From positions 1 through 35,650 of the forward strand of contig CALXZG010000013.1 in assembly GCA_944393195.1 (NCBI GenBank): a stretch of 35,650 nt of DNA, in the 5' to 3' direction. This document shows, piece after piece, positions 10,101 through 21,769 of this stretch. A program made the translations under genes and the position numbers. Within the stretch, counting starts at the first letter, position 1. The number at the start of each line of letters is the position of its first letter. Under the pieces are notes generated by a model that was not told where the DNA came from, searched no databases, and saw nothing but the letters and a program-made list of their open reading frames with translations. This stretch comes from an uncultured Alphaproteobacteria bacterium. Its GTDB lineage: Bacteria > Pseudomonadota > Alphaproteobacteria > CAAHEQ01 > UBA3637.

Positions 10101-10557
10101 TGATTTTTCACCGCAAATTTCAATCGGATTGCCGGTTCTGATTCCCGATACATATATTCGTGATTTGGATGTACGTATGGGCTTGTATCACCGGATCGGG
10201 GATATGACCGATTTAAACGATGTGGAATCCCTACGTGCTGAATTGATGGATCGATTTGGTGCTTATCCGACAGAAGTCGATAATCTGCTCATGACGGTGG
10301 AATTAAAGATCTTGGCTAAATCCGTGAATATTGAACGGTTGGATGCCGGTCCGAAAGGGGCCAGTATCGCTTTCCACAACAATACGTTTCCCAATCCGGC
10401 CGGTTTGATTGCCTATATTTCTTCCCAAATGGGGACAATTCGGATTCGACCGGATCAAAAATTGGTCGTTATTCGCCCATGGGAAAAAATGACCGATCGG
10501 TTGACCGGTATTCGGAATATCATCAAAAAATTATCGGAAATCGTGTCCGCCTCTTGA
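7147..10557 (+). CDS. mfd: Transcription-repair coupling factor Mfd
   Basis: The 1136-residue protein matches the usual Mfd length. The N-terminus is UvrB-like (PFPAWDTVPYDRVAP, then GGLIDIFPGG). A CarD-like RNA polymerase-interacting domain starts near residue 467 (PGDLVVHQTHGIGRFVG). The RecG-type translocase has Walker A GDVGFGKT at 614-621, the DEEQ box at 715-718, TATPIPRT, and the late helicase motif QLRGRVGRG. A TRCF C-terminal domain follows. Mfd removes stalled RNA polymerase and recruits UvrA to the transcribed strand. It follows trkA by 9 nt and is probably the last gene of that run, because a separate promoter precedes proS. No anomalies seen. Confidence 0.97.
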   Translation: MSQPQRLSGIPVGFEPLTVRRLIQKHPILLWVVPNETRLAFVADCMKLMAPDIPVLPFPAWDTVPYDRVAPRPEIVGRRIDTLSRLLNRSEKESVVVLTTVSAITQMVPPPAFWQNGILSLRVGDSVPFETLTSFLVKNGYHATDTVMETGEFAVRGGLIDIFPGGSDTPFRVDFFGDEIDSIRRFDPATQRTTASADDISLKPMAEFNLSPESISLFRSRYRTLFDKKSDDVFYESVSEGRYTQGLEHFLPLFHAELVPMWAYLPNAAVILDFQTPDALVSRDEQIQEYYEARRQVLTDGTVGVPYHPIPPDLFFLNQAQVNEFVARSSAFYLSPFVEADATDEGGRPGHDFVDVRVQDDQDIFDAVADFARREKRHVIFAAATPGSAQRIAGLMRDRGLPLCEADTFDVALQKAPSILIAPYEKGFASEKWIVITETDMLGDRIIRTPKKRKNPNFISDLTTLNPGDLVVHQTHGIGRFVGLMPLQIAGAAHDCLCIEYDGGDKLFVPVENADVLSRYGNAEHVSLDKLGSAAFATRKERVKKDLFAMAEKLIGIASQRALNPTERILAPHGLYQEFCARFPYSETDDQLRSIQEIETDLAAGKPMDRLVCGDVGFGKTEVAMRAAFLAVMAGYQVAVIVPTTLLARQHTQNFIDRFQGFPVRIAGLSRLVSHADTQKIHEEMKRGVVDIVVGTHALLAKGITFKNLGLVIVDEEQHFGVAHKERLKELKKGVHVLTLTATPIPRTLQLSLAGVRELSVIATPPVDRLAVKTFVTPFDPVIIKEAILREQFRGGQTFFVCPRISDMAEVADTLSKIVPDIRVVQAHGQMAAGKLESIMTAFADKKYDILLATSIIESGLDMPSVNTMIVYRADMFGLAALYQLRGRVGRGKLRAYAYLTTPPHQRLSDTAQKRLTVMQSLDSLGAGFALASHDLDIRGAGNLLGQEQSGHIREVGVALYQKMLADAIRNLRRNGGTAEQLPDDDFSPQISIGLPVLIPDTYIRDLDVRMGLYHRIGDMTDLNDVESLRAELMDRFGAYPTEVDNLLMTVELKILAKSVNIERLDAGPKGASIAFHNNTFPNPAGLIAYISSQMGTIRIRPDQKLVVIRPWEKMTDRLTGIRNIIKKLSEIVSAS

Positions 10558-10582
10558 AATTAAAATGGGAAAAGAGTATACT
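10554..10582 (+). promoter_or_regulatory. Sigma-70-type promoter for proS
   Basis: TTGAAA (10554-10559), a 17-bp spacer and TATACT (10577-10582), ending 38 bp before the proS ATG. The -35 element overlaps the end of mfd. AAAGGA lies before the ATG as ribosome-binding site. Confidence 0.75.
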
Positions 10583-10620
10583 TGCGCTCCGATAATGATT
10601 TTTAAAGAAAGGATACAGTT

Positions 10621-12333
10621 ATGCGTGTCAGCCGCCTGATTTCGAAAAAACATAAAGAAAAACCGTCCGAGGCTCAATTAATCAGCCATATTTACCTGTT
10701 GCGTGGCGGCTATATGCGTCCGGTTGCCAACGGTATTTATTCGTTGTTGATGCCGGCGGTGCGGGTTCAGGCTAAAATCGAAAATATCATTCGTGAAGAA
10801 ATGAATAAAATCGATGGTCAGGAAGTCAAAATGCCGGTCGTTTTACCGCGCGAACTGTGGGATGAATCCGATCGGTGGAATAACGTCGGTTCCGAATTAT
10901 TGCGTTTTAAAGATCGGACGCAACACGATATGTTGTTGGCTATGACACATGAAGAGGCTGTCACCGCTTTGGCCCGTACCGAGGTGACAAGCTATAAAGA
11001 TTACCCCTTTATGTTATATCAGATTCAAACAAAATTCCGGGATGAAGCCCGTTCCCGCGGCGGCTTGATTCGCGTGCGTGAATTTACGATGAAGGACGCG
11101 TATTCTTTCCATACTTCATGGGCGGATTTGGATAATTATTACGAACGGTGTGCGGCGGCGTATCATACGATTTTCCGTCGTTGCGGCGTTCCCGAAGTGG
11201 TTTCCATTCAATCCGATACGGGAATGATGGGCGGTAAAGTGGCACATGAATATCAATTGTTGACGGATGCCGGCGAAGACCGTGTCGTTGTTTGCGACGC
11301 GTGTCATTCGTATGCGAACAGCGAAGTGGCAACCTGCCTCTTTAAAGCCGAACCGGAAGATTTGTTGCCGTTGGAAGAAGTTGAAACACCCGATGCAAAA
11401 ACAATTGCGGATTTGGAAAGCTTTTTAAACGTACCGGCGACCAAGATTGCCAAAACGGTTTTTTATACCTCGGAAAAAGGGGAAACTTTTGCCGTTGTCG
11501 TGCGTGGTGATATTGAGGTTAATGAGCTGAAACTGCAAAAAATCGTCCGCTGTCTGTTTAATTTTGCAACGGATGACGAGGTGGTGAAAGCCGGTGCCGT
11601 TCCGGGTTTTGCCAATGTGATCGGGTTGAATTGTCGCGTTTTTGTGGATTATTCGGTTGCGAACGGCTATAACCTGATTTGCGGTGCGAATGAAGAAGGT
11701 TGGCATTTGCGGAACTTTAATATATCGCGCGACATTCCCCATGCGACGGTCGTTGATATTGCGACGGTTAAGGACGGTGATGTTTGTGCTAAATGCGGCG
11801 CTCCGTTACGTATTTCCCGCGGGATAGAAGTCGGTAACATCTTTAAACTCGGCACAAAATATACCGAATCTATGAAGATGACATATACCGATGAAAAAGG
11901 TCAGGAACAAACCCCGATTATGGCGTGTTATGGTATCGGTGTCGGCCGTTTGTTGGGATCGATTATTGAAGCGCGTCACGATGATTACGGTCCGATTTGG
12001 CCGTTGTCCGTTGCGCCGTGGCAAATTCAACTTAATGCAATGGGTATGGCAAATCAACAGGTTAAAGAGGTCGCCGAACAATTGTATGCGGATTTGCAAG
12101 CCGCCGGAGCCGAAGTCCTGTATGATGATCGCGGTTTGTCGGCCGGTGTTCAATTCGCGGATGCGGATTTGATGGGGATTCCGTTGCGTTTAATTGTGGC
12201 ACCTCGGGCGTTAGAGCAGGGGATGGTCGAATATAAAATCCGCGGAACCGATGAAAAAGGCCTCATCCCGATTGCCGAGGCGGTTTCTTTCGCCCAAAAT
12301 TGGGTTGCCGAAGAAATGAAAAAATATCGTTAA
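10621..12333 (+). CDS. proS: Prolyl-tRNA synthetase, long bacterial type with editing insertion
   Basis: The 570-residue class II synthetase charges tRNA-Pro. Visible features are N-terminal RPVANGIYSLL, motif 2 FRDEARSRGGLIRVREFTM, motif 3 CYGIGVGRLLGSIIEA, and a C-terminal anticodon-binding domain. Between motifs 2 and 3 is an insertion of about 160 residues that reads as the INS editing domain (NVPATKIAKTVFYT, then VVVRGDIEVNELKL), which hydrolyses misacylated Ala-tRNA-Pro. The length matches E. coli ProRS. Many Alphaproteobacteria instead carry a ~440-residue ProRS without this insertion, so the long form is worth noting. It has its own promoter and a weak hairpin terminator downstream. 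Confidence 0.95.
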   Translation: MRVSRLISKKHKEKPSEAQLISHIYLLRGGYMRPVANGIYSLLMPAVRVQAKIENIIREEMNKIDGQEVKMPVVLPRELWDESDRWNNVGSELLRFKDRTQHDMLLAMTHEEAVTALARTEVTSYKDYPFMLYQIQTKFRDEARSRGGLIRVREFTMKDAYSFHTSWADLDNYYERCAAAYHTIFRRCGVPEVVSIQSDTGMMGGKVAHEYQLLTDAGEDRVVVCDACHSYANSEVATCLFKAEPEDLLPLEEVETPDAKTIADLESFLNVPATKIAKTVFYTSEKGETFAVVVRGDIEVNELKLQKIVRCLFNFATDDEVVKAGAVPGFANVIGLNCRVFVDYSVANGYNLICGANEEGWHLRNFNISRDIPHATVVDIATVKDGDVCAKCGAPLRISRGIEVGNIFKLGTKYTESMKMTYTDEKGQEQTPIMACYGIGVGRLLGSIIEARHDDYGPIWPLSVAPWQIQLNAMGMANQQVKEVAEQLYADLQAAGAEVLYDDRGLSAGVQFADADLMGIPLRLIVAPRALEQGMVEYKIRGTDEKGLIPIAEAVSFAQNWVAEEMKKYR

Positions 12334-12335
12334 AT

Positions 12336-12379
12336 TAAGAATTGTTTTTCCCAACTATCAATATGGTTCTTAGTTTTTT
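12336..12379 (+). terminator. Possible proS terminator
   Basis: TAAGAATTG pairs in two blocks with CAAT and TTCTTA (12336-12344 with 12359-12362 and 12367-12372), followed by G and six Ts. The stem is AU-rich with a 4-nt bulge, so this is only a plausible terminator. Confidence 0.4.
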
Positions 12380-12426
12380 GTGGAATATAAAAAGAAGATA
12401 AAATTAAAAATTTTTTCTATATATTA

Positions 12427-12459
12427 AATGAAATTCCTACATATGGTAGGAATTTCATT
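12427..12459 (-). terminator. 14-bp perfect hairpin between proS and the pilin-like pseudogene
   Basis: AATGAAATTCCTAC and GTAGGAATTTCATT form a perfect 14-bp stem with a 5-nt loop, 21 bp past the stop of the pseudogene. Neither side has a long T-run, so it may act as a weak terminator or as a 3'-end stabiliser for either strand. Confidence 0.55.
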
Positions 12460-12480
12460 CAATACGAGCCGATAAATATA

Positions 12481-12919
12481 TTATTTCACACATAGTGGTT
12501 GTAGACTGGCATATCGATGAACGTTACCGATATATCCCCGTGTTCCATCCGCTGCATAAGCTGCGCAAGCACCGCCATCATAACGTGTAAAAGGTTTGTC
12601 TAGCCAGTACATGCGCTCTCCATACATTGCCATGATTGCCTGAAAAGTTTCTGAATTATAGCAATATTGATCTCCGCTACTATAATTTCCGCACCCGATG
12701 TCATCTAAGGTCGCCATCTTATATCCCATTTCTAAGCAAATAGCCTTGGCCGCCCACCATGTTGGTGCAATATCCATAACAACAAATTTATCAGCTAACT
12801 GTCGTGCTTTTTCTTCTCCCATACCCGGCGACACCACCGATTGACAATACGCCCATGACCGCCAGAACACCCAACATTTCAACCATACTCCGACCATTTT
12901 CCATTTTGATTTCAGTCAT
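12481..12919 (-). pseudogene. Type IV pilin-like (prepilin) protein, frameshifted
   Basis: A good ribosome-binding site (AAAGGAG) precedes the ATG at 12919. That frame encodes MTEIKMENGRSMVEMLGVLA and continues VMGVLSIGGVAGYG, a classic prepilin N-terminus: a peptidase site after Gly, Glu at mature position 5, and a hydrophobic helix. It then hits TGA at 12793-12791. A second frame with no plausible start of its own continues from about 12811 to the stop at 12481 (EEKARQLADKFVVMD ... ASLQPLCVK), with several Cys and aromatic residues. One extra A in the five-A run at 12808-12812 would explain the break; removing it gives a continuous ~145-residue protein. This could be a real pseudogene, a sequencing error in a homopolymer, or slippage-dependent expression. 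Confidence 0.8.
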
Positions 12920-13371
12920 TTAATACTCCTTTCGAACTGTAACACAAAAATGTACCCTTTCGTGTTACACTTTGGACAAAAAATGACAAAACGACAACTA
13001 ATTCATTCTTAATAAAAAAGGACTTGCGTCACATTCTCAATTATGTTATAAAATCTATAACATTTTAAGGTACATTAAATTGTTACAGTTATAATTCTCA
13101 ATTTCTTTTAACGATGGGTGCATATTGACACGTATATTGATATGCGGGGGTTTTCTGTACTCTCTTTTGAAAGCCATTTATTTAAGTATTTTTTATATTT
13201 TTAGGTCGATTTGTATACTAATTATTACAAAATGATGTTTTAAATAAAAAAAATTAAAAAATAACTTTACTTGTTATTAAATTTGATGTAAAATAAATCC
13301 ATAAATTGAGAAAACGTGATAGGAATATATGTCTGTTTGCTTTTCGTTTTTATGACGATGGTAAACAAACG
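12920..13371. other. AT-rich intergenic region with several short dyads
   Basis: No convincing gene on either strand. Visible dyads are GTAACAC (12939-12945) with GTGTTAC (12962-12968) just upstream of the pilin-like gene; TGTTATA (13044-13050) with TATAACA (13056-13062); and TTGTA/TACAA near 13210-13229. The first lies where an operator for the pilin-like gene would be. The right end runs into the parE terminator. Confidence 0.5.
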
Positions 13372-13399
13372 AAAACAGAGGGAATTTTTCCCTCTGTTT

Positions 13400-13400
<1 letters not shown>
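13372..13400 (-). terminator. Terminator of parE
   Basis: A 13-bp perfect stem (AAAACAGAGGGAA / TTCCCTCTGTTTT) with a 3-nt loop lies at the parE stop codon. The stem has T-rich ends on both strands, so it can act in both directions. Confidence 0.8.
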
Positions 13401-17162
<3,762 letters not shown>

Positions 17163-17180
17163 TCTCTGTCGGGCTTATTT

Positions 17181-17214
17181 AAAACCGCTTGGCTGTTATG
17201 GCTAAGCGGTTTTG
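17181..17214 (+). terminator. Terminator of gltX
   Basis: AAAACCGCTT (17181-17190) pairs with AAGCGGTTTT (17204-17213), with a 13-nt loop and a short T-run, 18 nt after the gltX stop. Confidence 0.75.
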
Positions 17215-17228
17215 ATGTGTGTATCTGG

Positions 17229-17258
17229 AAAAAAACGGAGGTTGTTTAGCCTCCGTTT
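17229..17258 (-). terminator. Terminator of leuS
   Basis: On the minus strand AAACGGAGG pairs with CCTCCGTTT (17233-17241 with 17250-17258) and is followed by seven Ts (17229-17235), directly after the leuS stop. Confidence 0.85.
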
Positions 17259-17264
17259 CGCGTC

Positions 17265-19769
17265 TTACTTCACAACGATATTCATCAATCGACCGGGAAC
17301 GTAAATGACTTTGACGATTTCCTTGCCGGCAATGAATTCCTGAACGTGTGACTCTTGTTTTGCCAGATCCAGCAAAGCGTCCTGCGTGATGTCTGTCGGC
17401 ACGGTCAGGGTCGCCCGCTTTTTCCCCAGAACCTGAATCACAATATCCATCTCATTCTTCACCAATAAGGTTTCATCATACGTTGGCCACGGCGCATAGG
17501 CAATGCTTTCTGTATGTCCCATTCGTTCCCAAAGCTCTTCCGTGATAAACGGTGCCAACGGGGACAACATTTTAACAAGGCTTTCCATATCGGCTTTGGC
17601 AATCGGCTTGTCGGATTTATAGATGGCATTAACCATTTCCATCATCTTGGAAATCGCGGTATTAAATGTCATCCGTTCCATATCTTCCGTGACGCCTTTG
17701 ATGGTTTTGTGCATCAATTTCGTCAATTCGGCGTCACCGTTTTCCTGAATTTTGTCCGGCGTTTCAAAAATATTCCAAACCCGTTTTACAAACCGGTTGA
17801 CACCATTAATGCCATCCGCTGTCCACGGTTTCTCCGCTTCAATCGGTCCCATGAACATCAGGTAGAGTCGCATCGAATCCGATCCGAATTCGGTTGCTAC
17901 ATCATCGGGATTGACAACGTTAAAGCGCGATTTACTCATTTTTTCAATCTGTGTGTTGACTTTTATATCGCTGCCTTTCACATACCAATCGTTGCCCCGA
18001 CGTTCAACCTGATGCGGATAGTAATACTTGCCGTTGTCATCCTGATAGGAATAGGCCAATACCATTCCCTGGTTGACAAGGCGTTTAAACGGTTCATCCG
18101 TGGAAACTAATCCGGCGTCAAACAAGACTTTTTGCCAGAACCGCGCATACAACAGGTGTAAAACCGCGTGTTCTACCCCGCCGACATATAAATCGACCGG
18201 CATCCAGTATTCATCGGCTTCCTTACTGACAAATTCTGTGTCATTATGCGGATCACAAAAGCGCAGGAAGTACCACGAACTACCCGCCCATTGCGGCATC
18301 GTGTTCGTTTCGCGCTTGGCCGGCTTACCTGTTTCCGGATCGATTGTGTTGACCCAATCCGTGCACCGTGCCAAAGGCGGTTCCCCGTCGGGTGTCGGTT
18401 TAAACTCTGCCATCGGTGGCAGTAAGACCGGTAAATCCGTGAAGGGCAGGGATTTTATCGTTCCGTCTTCACAATGAATAATCGGGAACGGTTCCCCCCA
18501 ATACCGTTGCCGCGCAAATAACCAGTCGCGCAATTTGTAGTTGACCGTTCCTTTTCCGAATCCTTTTTCTTCCGCATAGGCAATCATTTTCTTTTTTGAT
18601 TCAGCCACATGCAAACCGTTTAAAAAGTCCGAATTGATTAACGCGCCGTCGCCTTCCCAAGCGGCCTCGGAAATATCGCCGCCTTCAATAACCTGAATCA
18701 TCGGAATACCGAATTTTTTCGCAAAATCATAGTCCCGTTGGTCATGCGCCGGAACGGCCATAATGGCGCCGTATCCGTAATCCCCCAACACATAATCCGC
18801 AATATAAATCGGAATTTCTTTACCGTTTAGCGGATTGACGGCATATGCCCCCGTAAAGGCCCCCGTTTTTTCACGAACATCCGCCAACCGATCCTGCGCC
18901 GATTTTTTGGAAGCCGCTTCAACATAAGCTTCCACCGCCGCCCGTTGTTCCGGTGTCGTGATTTCCTTAACCAGAGCATGTTCCGGTGCCAACACGCAAT
19001 ACGTTGCCCCGAACAAAGTATCCGGTCGCGTTGTGTAGACCGTAAATTCGGCATTTTGTCCGGCGATCTTAAATGTAATATCGGCCCCCGTCGATTTGCC
19101 GATCCATTCGCGTTGCATTGTTTTAATGCCTTCCGGCCAATCCAGTTTATCAATATCCTGTAACAACCGTTCGGCATAGGCTGTAATTTTGAGCATCCAT
19201 TGCCGCAACGGTTTTCGAACAACCTCATCCCCCGTTTCGACGTATTTGCCGTCTTTGACCTCTTCGTTGGCTAACACGGTTCCCAATTTAGGACACCAAT
19301 TAACGGGTGTGACAACTTCGTATGCCAACCCTTTGTCAAATAAAATTTTGAAAATATATTGTGTCCATTTGTAATAAGCCGGATCCGTCGTGTTAATTTC
19401 CCGATCCCAATCATAAGATAACCCGATGGATTTCAATTGAGCCCGAAACGTATCGGCGTTTTGCTTAACGACATCGGCCGGATGCATTCCCGTTTTTTCG
19501 GCGTACCGTTCGGCCGGTAAACCGAAAGCATCCCATCCCATCGGATGTAATACATTAAATCCGTTCATGCGTTTGTATCGCGCCATAATATCGGATATGG
19601 CATAATTTTCGGCATGACCGACATGTAACCCGGCCCCTGACGGATAGGGGAACATGTCCAATACATAATACTTTGGCTTGCTTTTATCTATTTCGGCCTT
19701 GAATGTTTTGTGTTCATCCCAATATTTTTGCCATTTTTTTTCAATTGCAATATGATTGTATTCTGCCAT
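17265..19769 (-). CDS. leuS: Leucyl-tRNA synthetase
   Basis: The chosen ATG ([10 protein letters not shown]) is preceded by CAGGAG at good spacing and gives 834 residues; an upstream in-frame ATG lacks such a site. Features of this class I enzyme are the HIGH region [15 protein letters not shown], the CP1 editing domain including [19 protein letters not shown] and [39 protein letters not shown] as the KMSKS loop, and a C-terminal anticodon-binding region. It charges tRNA-Leu and edits mischarged amino acids. It has its own promoter (19805-19833) and terminator. Length and motifs are normal. Confidence 0.97.
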   Translation of the reverse strand: MAEYNHIAIEKKWQKYWDEHKTFKAEIDKSKPKYYVLDMFPYPSGAGLHVGHAENYAISDIMARYKRMNGFNVLHPMGWDAFGLPAERYAEKTGMHPADVVKQNADTFRAQLKSIGLSYDWDREINTTDPAYYKWTQYIFKILFDKGLAYEVVTPVNWCPKLGTVLANEEVKDGKYVETGDEVVRKPLRQWMLKITAYAERLLQDIDKLDWPEGIKTMQREWIGKSTGADITFKIAGQNAEFTVYTTRPDTLFGATYCVLAPEHALVKEITTPEQRAAVEAYVEAASKKSAQDRLADVREKTGAFTGAYAVNPLNGKEIPIYIADYVLGDYGYGAIMAVPAHDQRDYDFAKKFGIPMIQVIEGGDISEAAWEGDGALINSDFLNGLHVAESKKKMIAYAEEKGFGKGTVNYKLRDWLFARQRYWGEPFPIIHCEDGTIKSLPFTDLPVLLPPMAEFKPTPDGEPPLARCTDWVNTIDPETGKPAKRETNTMPQWAGSSWYFLRFCDPHNDTEFVSKEADEYWMPVDLYVGGVEHAVLHLLYARFWQKVLFDAGLVSTDEPFKRLVNQGMVLAYSYQDDNGKYYYPHQVERRGNDWYVKGSDIKVNTQIEKMSKSRFNVVNPDDVATEFGSDSMRLYLMFMGPIEAEKPWTADGINGVNRFVKRVWNIFETPDKIQENGDAELTKLMHKTIKGVTEDMERMTFNTAISKMMEMVNAIYKSDKPIAKADMESLVKMLSPLAPFITEELWERMGHTESIAYAPWPTYDETLLVKNEMDIVIQVLGKKRATLTVPTDITQDALLDLAKQESHVQEFIAGKEIVKVIYVPGRLMNIVVK

Positions 19770-19804
19770 TTGTCGCTCCTGCTGTACTTGAAACAATATG
19801 AGAA

Positions 19805-19833
19805 ATCATATGAAAAATCCCCCCGAAAGTCAA
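19805..19833 (-). promoter_or_regulatory. Sigma-70-type promoter for leuS
   Basis: Read on the minus strand: TTGACT (19833-19828), a 17-bp spacer and TATGAT (19810-19805), ending ~35 bp before the leuS ATG. Confidence 0.78.
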
Positions 19834-19977
19834 TCATTATTTACTGTCGGCTTGATTTTTTCACCGATTGCGGACAAGTATAACGCCGGAGTTCGATTTT
19901 TTAATCGATCCGGCTTTAATTTAGCCGCCCTCATTTATAATACGGATGGCGGTATTTTTTTGTTAAGCAAAAAATCA

Positions 19978-20006
19978 TTGACTCGAACGATGTTTTCATG
20001 TATACT
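19978..20006 (+). promoter_or_regulatory. Sigma-70-type promoter for the ankyrin-like gene pair
   Basis: TTGACT (19978-19983), a 17-bp spacer and TATACT (20001-20006). Its position shows that the upstream open frame (from 19798) is not part of the following gene. Confidence 0.75.
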
Positions 20007-20055
20007 CAAAAATTACTTTCTCATAAAAATAAACATAAGGATGATGGAAATTACT

Positions 20056-20550
20056 ATGAATAAAATAAATGATTGTGCATTACCGAATTGCTTTTTTAAA
20101 GCGTGTGCCGAAGGCGATTTGGAAACGGTAAAAGATTTACTTCCCATTGTTAACGTCAATCAATTGTTGCCGGACGGCTTTGCGGATGACGATATTCATC
20201 ACCCGGCGGAAACACCGCATTTAAAGGTTTCTCCTTTTTTGCGCGCAGCCCAAAACGAACAAGGGGATGTTTTAAAATTATTGTTGCGTCACGGCGTGGA
20301 TTTAACAAAAGTCGTCACATTTTCTGCGCATGGTATGGAACCGTTTTGTTTTTCCATGGATGATGTTTTGCGGGCTTCTCGCGCCCATGCGGCCGGGGAT
20401 AAAGCGCATCCGGTTTTGAAAAAATATGTGTTGTCATTGGATATGATAGAGTATGTTGACCATTTGATTCATGGTAAGCCGTCACAGATCGCAACGCACA
20501 AGGTTTCAAAAGAACGGCCGACGGATATTCAAAATCAACGGGAAGATTAA
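20056..20550 (+). CDS. Ankyrin-repeat-like protein
   Basis: The 164-residue product starts MNKINDCALPN, with GATGGAAA as a modest ribosome-binding site. Nearby ATGs at 20041 and 20044 are alternatives. Ankyrin-type helical pairs are visible: FFKACAEGDLETVKDLLP, then SPFLRAAQNEQGDVLKLLLR ending in HGVDL. No signal peptide is present, so it is probably cytosolic, or an effector secreted by a route not visible here. It has its own promoter. The second ankyrin-like gene follows 54 bp later and may be co-transcribed. Function is unknown; ankyrin repeats only indicate protein binding. Confidence 0.75.
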   Translation: MNKINDCALPNCFFKACAEGDLETVKDLLPIVNVNQLLPDGFADDDIHHPAETPHLKVSPFLRAAQNEQGDVLKLLLRHGVDLTKVVTFSAHGMEPFCFSMDDVLRASRAHAAGDKAHPVLKKYVLSLDMIEYVDHLIHGKPSQIATHKVSKERPTDIQNQRED

Positions 20551-20604
20551 TTGTCCCGATCATTCAGGATATATTTTTAACACATCGAAACGGATAAGAA
20601 AAGA

Positions 20605-21189
20605 ATGGATTTATTTCATATACAAACACGACGCTTGTGGGCGGGTATTCGCCACGGTAACGCAGAAACCATGTTACAGGCGATAGAGGCCGGTGCGGCG
20701 GTTAATGCCTGGTGTTTGCAAAGTCGTGAAAATCATGCTTTGCGATCGGATGTGCGGGTTGATTTTTTTCAACGACCGATTTTGGCGGCCGCCATTGCCG
20801 AACAATACGATATGGTTCGGTTGTTGATGTCCGATCCGAAAGTTCGGTTGAATGCCGTGTATGCGGCGCGTCCTTCCCTTGACTGTTCGTTGGGGACCTT
20901 GTCCGGCGCTTGTCGAGTCTTGGGCGGATGGGATGATGTTATTCAACAAAAATTTTCAAAGTTAAAACGTCCCCGCCGTTTTTTCTTCTCTCTGGCCGAT
21001 ATTGTGCGACTTAATCAAACCGGTAAGTCGGCCCTGATGCCGGATGTCAGTCAAATAGTGTTAAGCCGAGGTATGACGGCTTATTTGGATCAGGCCTTGA
21101 AAAAAAGAAAAGTCATCTCTCGGGATGAAATACCGAACATTGCGGCCGTTCTATCTAAAATGGCCGATATCCGTTCATACACGCGTTGA
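20605..21189 (+). CDS. Ankyrin-repeat-like protein, second copy
   Basis: The 194-residue product begins MDLFHIQTRRLW after a purine-rich site (AAGAAAAGA). Repeat-like helices are GIRHGNAETMLQAIEAGAAV and RPILAAAIAEQYDMVRLLMS, which is ankyrin-like but degenerate. The rest (SLADIVRLNQTGKSALMPDV and on) shows no family I can name. The layout (short, helix-rich, no signal peptide) parallels the gene before it, suggesting an old duplication or a functional pair. Function is unknown. Confidence 0.68.
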   Translation: MDLFHIQTRRLWAGIRHGNAETMLQAIEAGAAVNAWCLQSRENHALRSDVRVDFFQRPILAAAIAEQYDMVRLLMSDPKVRLNAVYAARPSLDCSLGTLSGACRVLGGWDDVIQQKFSKLKRPRRFFFSLADIVRLNQTGKSALMPDVSQIVLSRGMTAYLDQALKKRKVISRDEIPNIAAVLSKMADIRSYTR

Positions 21190-21222
21190 TACTAATTTGA
21201 TAAACCGGGGGTAATACCTGTT

Positions 21223-21654
21223 TTATTCCCCGATGAGTTTTTTCTTTTCCATCTCCAAACAGGTGCGTTCGTGCGCTTGTCGTTCGGAAGTGGTTTGGGT
21301 TAATGCCTTGCGATAATACTCAATTTTATAGTTAATTTTATCCATGCATGCTTCAAGTTTTTTAATTTGTGCCTGAACCACTTTTTTATGATCGACAAAA
21401 AAATGATACCGTTGTTCCAAAGTGCTGTCGCCGGCCATGCACCAATCAATAAATACTTTAATTTGTTTGACGCTCATCCCCGTATTTTTTAAACAGGTAA
21501 TGATAACCAGCCACTCGATATCTTTTTCCGTAAAAACGCGTAATCCGGATGAAGATCGATGCACAAACGGTAACAATCCCTCTTTTTCATAATACCGTAA
21601 TGTATGTGGCGTTAATCCGACTTTTTGACCAAACTCACTGATACTATATGACAT
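21223..21654 (-). CDS. MerR-family regulator, AdhR/NmlR-like
   Basis: The 143-residue product has the MerR winged-helix N-terminus (YSISEFGQKVGLTPHTLRYY, then EKEGLLPF) and a long coiled dimerisation helix. Cys54 lies at the position equivalent to the sensing Cys of NmlR/AdhR-type regulators, which respond to aldehydes or electrophiles. Other Cys are at about residues 67, 101 and 134. It is divergent from the AhpD/cupin gene across a 115-bp gap. That gap holds a promoter with a 19-bp spacer and a central dyad, the classic MerR target, so it probably activates that operon and may repress itself. The inducer is inferred, not shown. Confidence 0.85.
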   Translation of the reverse strand: MSYSISEFGQKVGLTPHTLRYYEKEGLLPFVHRSSSGLRVFTEKDIEWLVIITCLKNTGMSVKQIKVFIDWCMAGDSTLEQRYHFFVDHKKVVQAQIKKLEACMDKINYKIEYYRKALTQTTSERQAHERTCLEMEKKKLIGE

Positions 21655-21686
21655 GATTACCTTTCTTTGTATTTTGAAAAAAACAC

Positions 21687-21717
21687 TTGACTTAAAGTTA
21701 ACTCTAAGTTGTAGAGT
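21687..21717 (+). promoter_or_regulatory. MerR-type promoter with 19-bp spacer and operator dyad
   Basis: TTGACT (21687-21692), a 19-bp spacer and TAGAGT (21712-21717). The spacer region holds the near-perfect dyad ACTTAAAGTTAACTCTAAGT (21690-21709, one mismatched pair). Over-long spacing corrected by activator-induced DNA twist is the known MerR mechanism. Confidence 0.8.
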
Positions 21718-21769
21718 TAATCCGAATCGAGTTCATTGTCAATATATTTAATGCGGGAGGTTGAAATAA

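Noticed and set aside
19798-20055. N-terminal extension of the first ankyrin-like gene
   Set aside because: It would contain the promoter at 19978-20006 and overlap the leuS promoter; its residues do not look like a domain.
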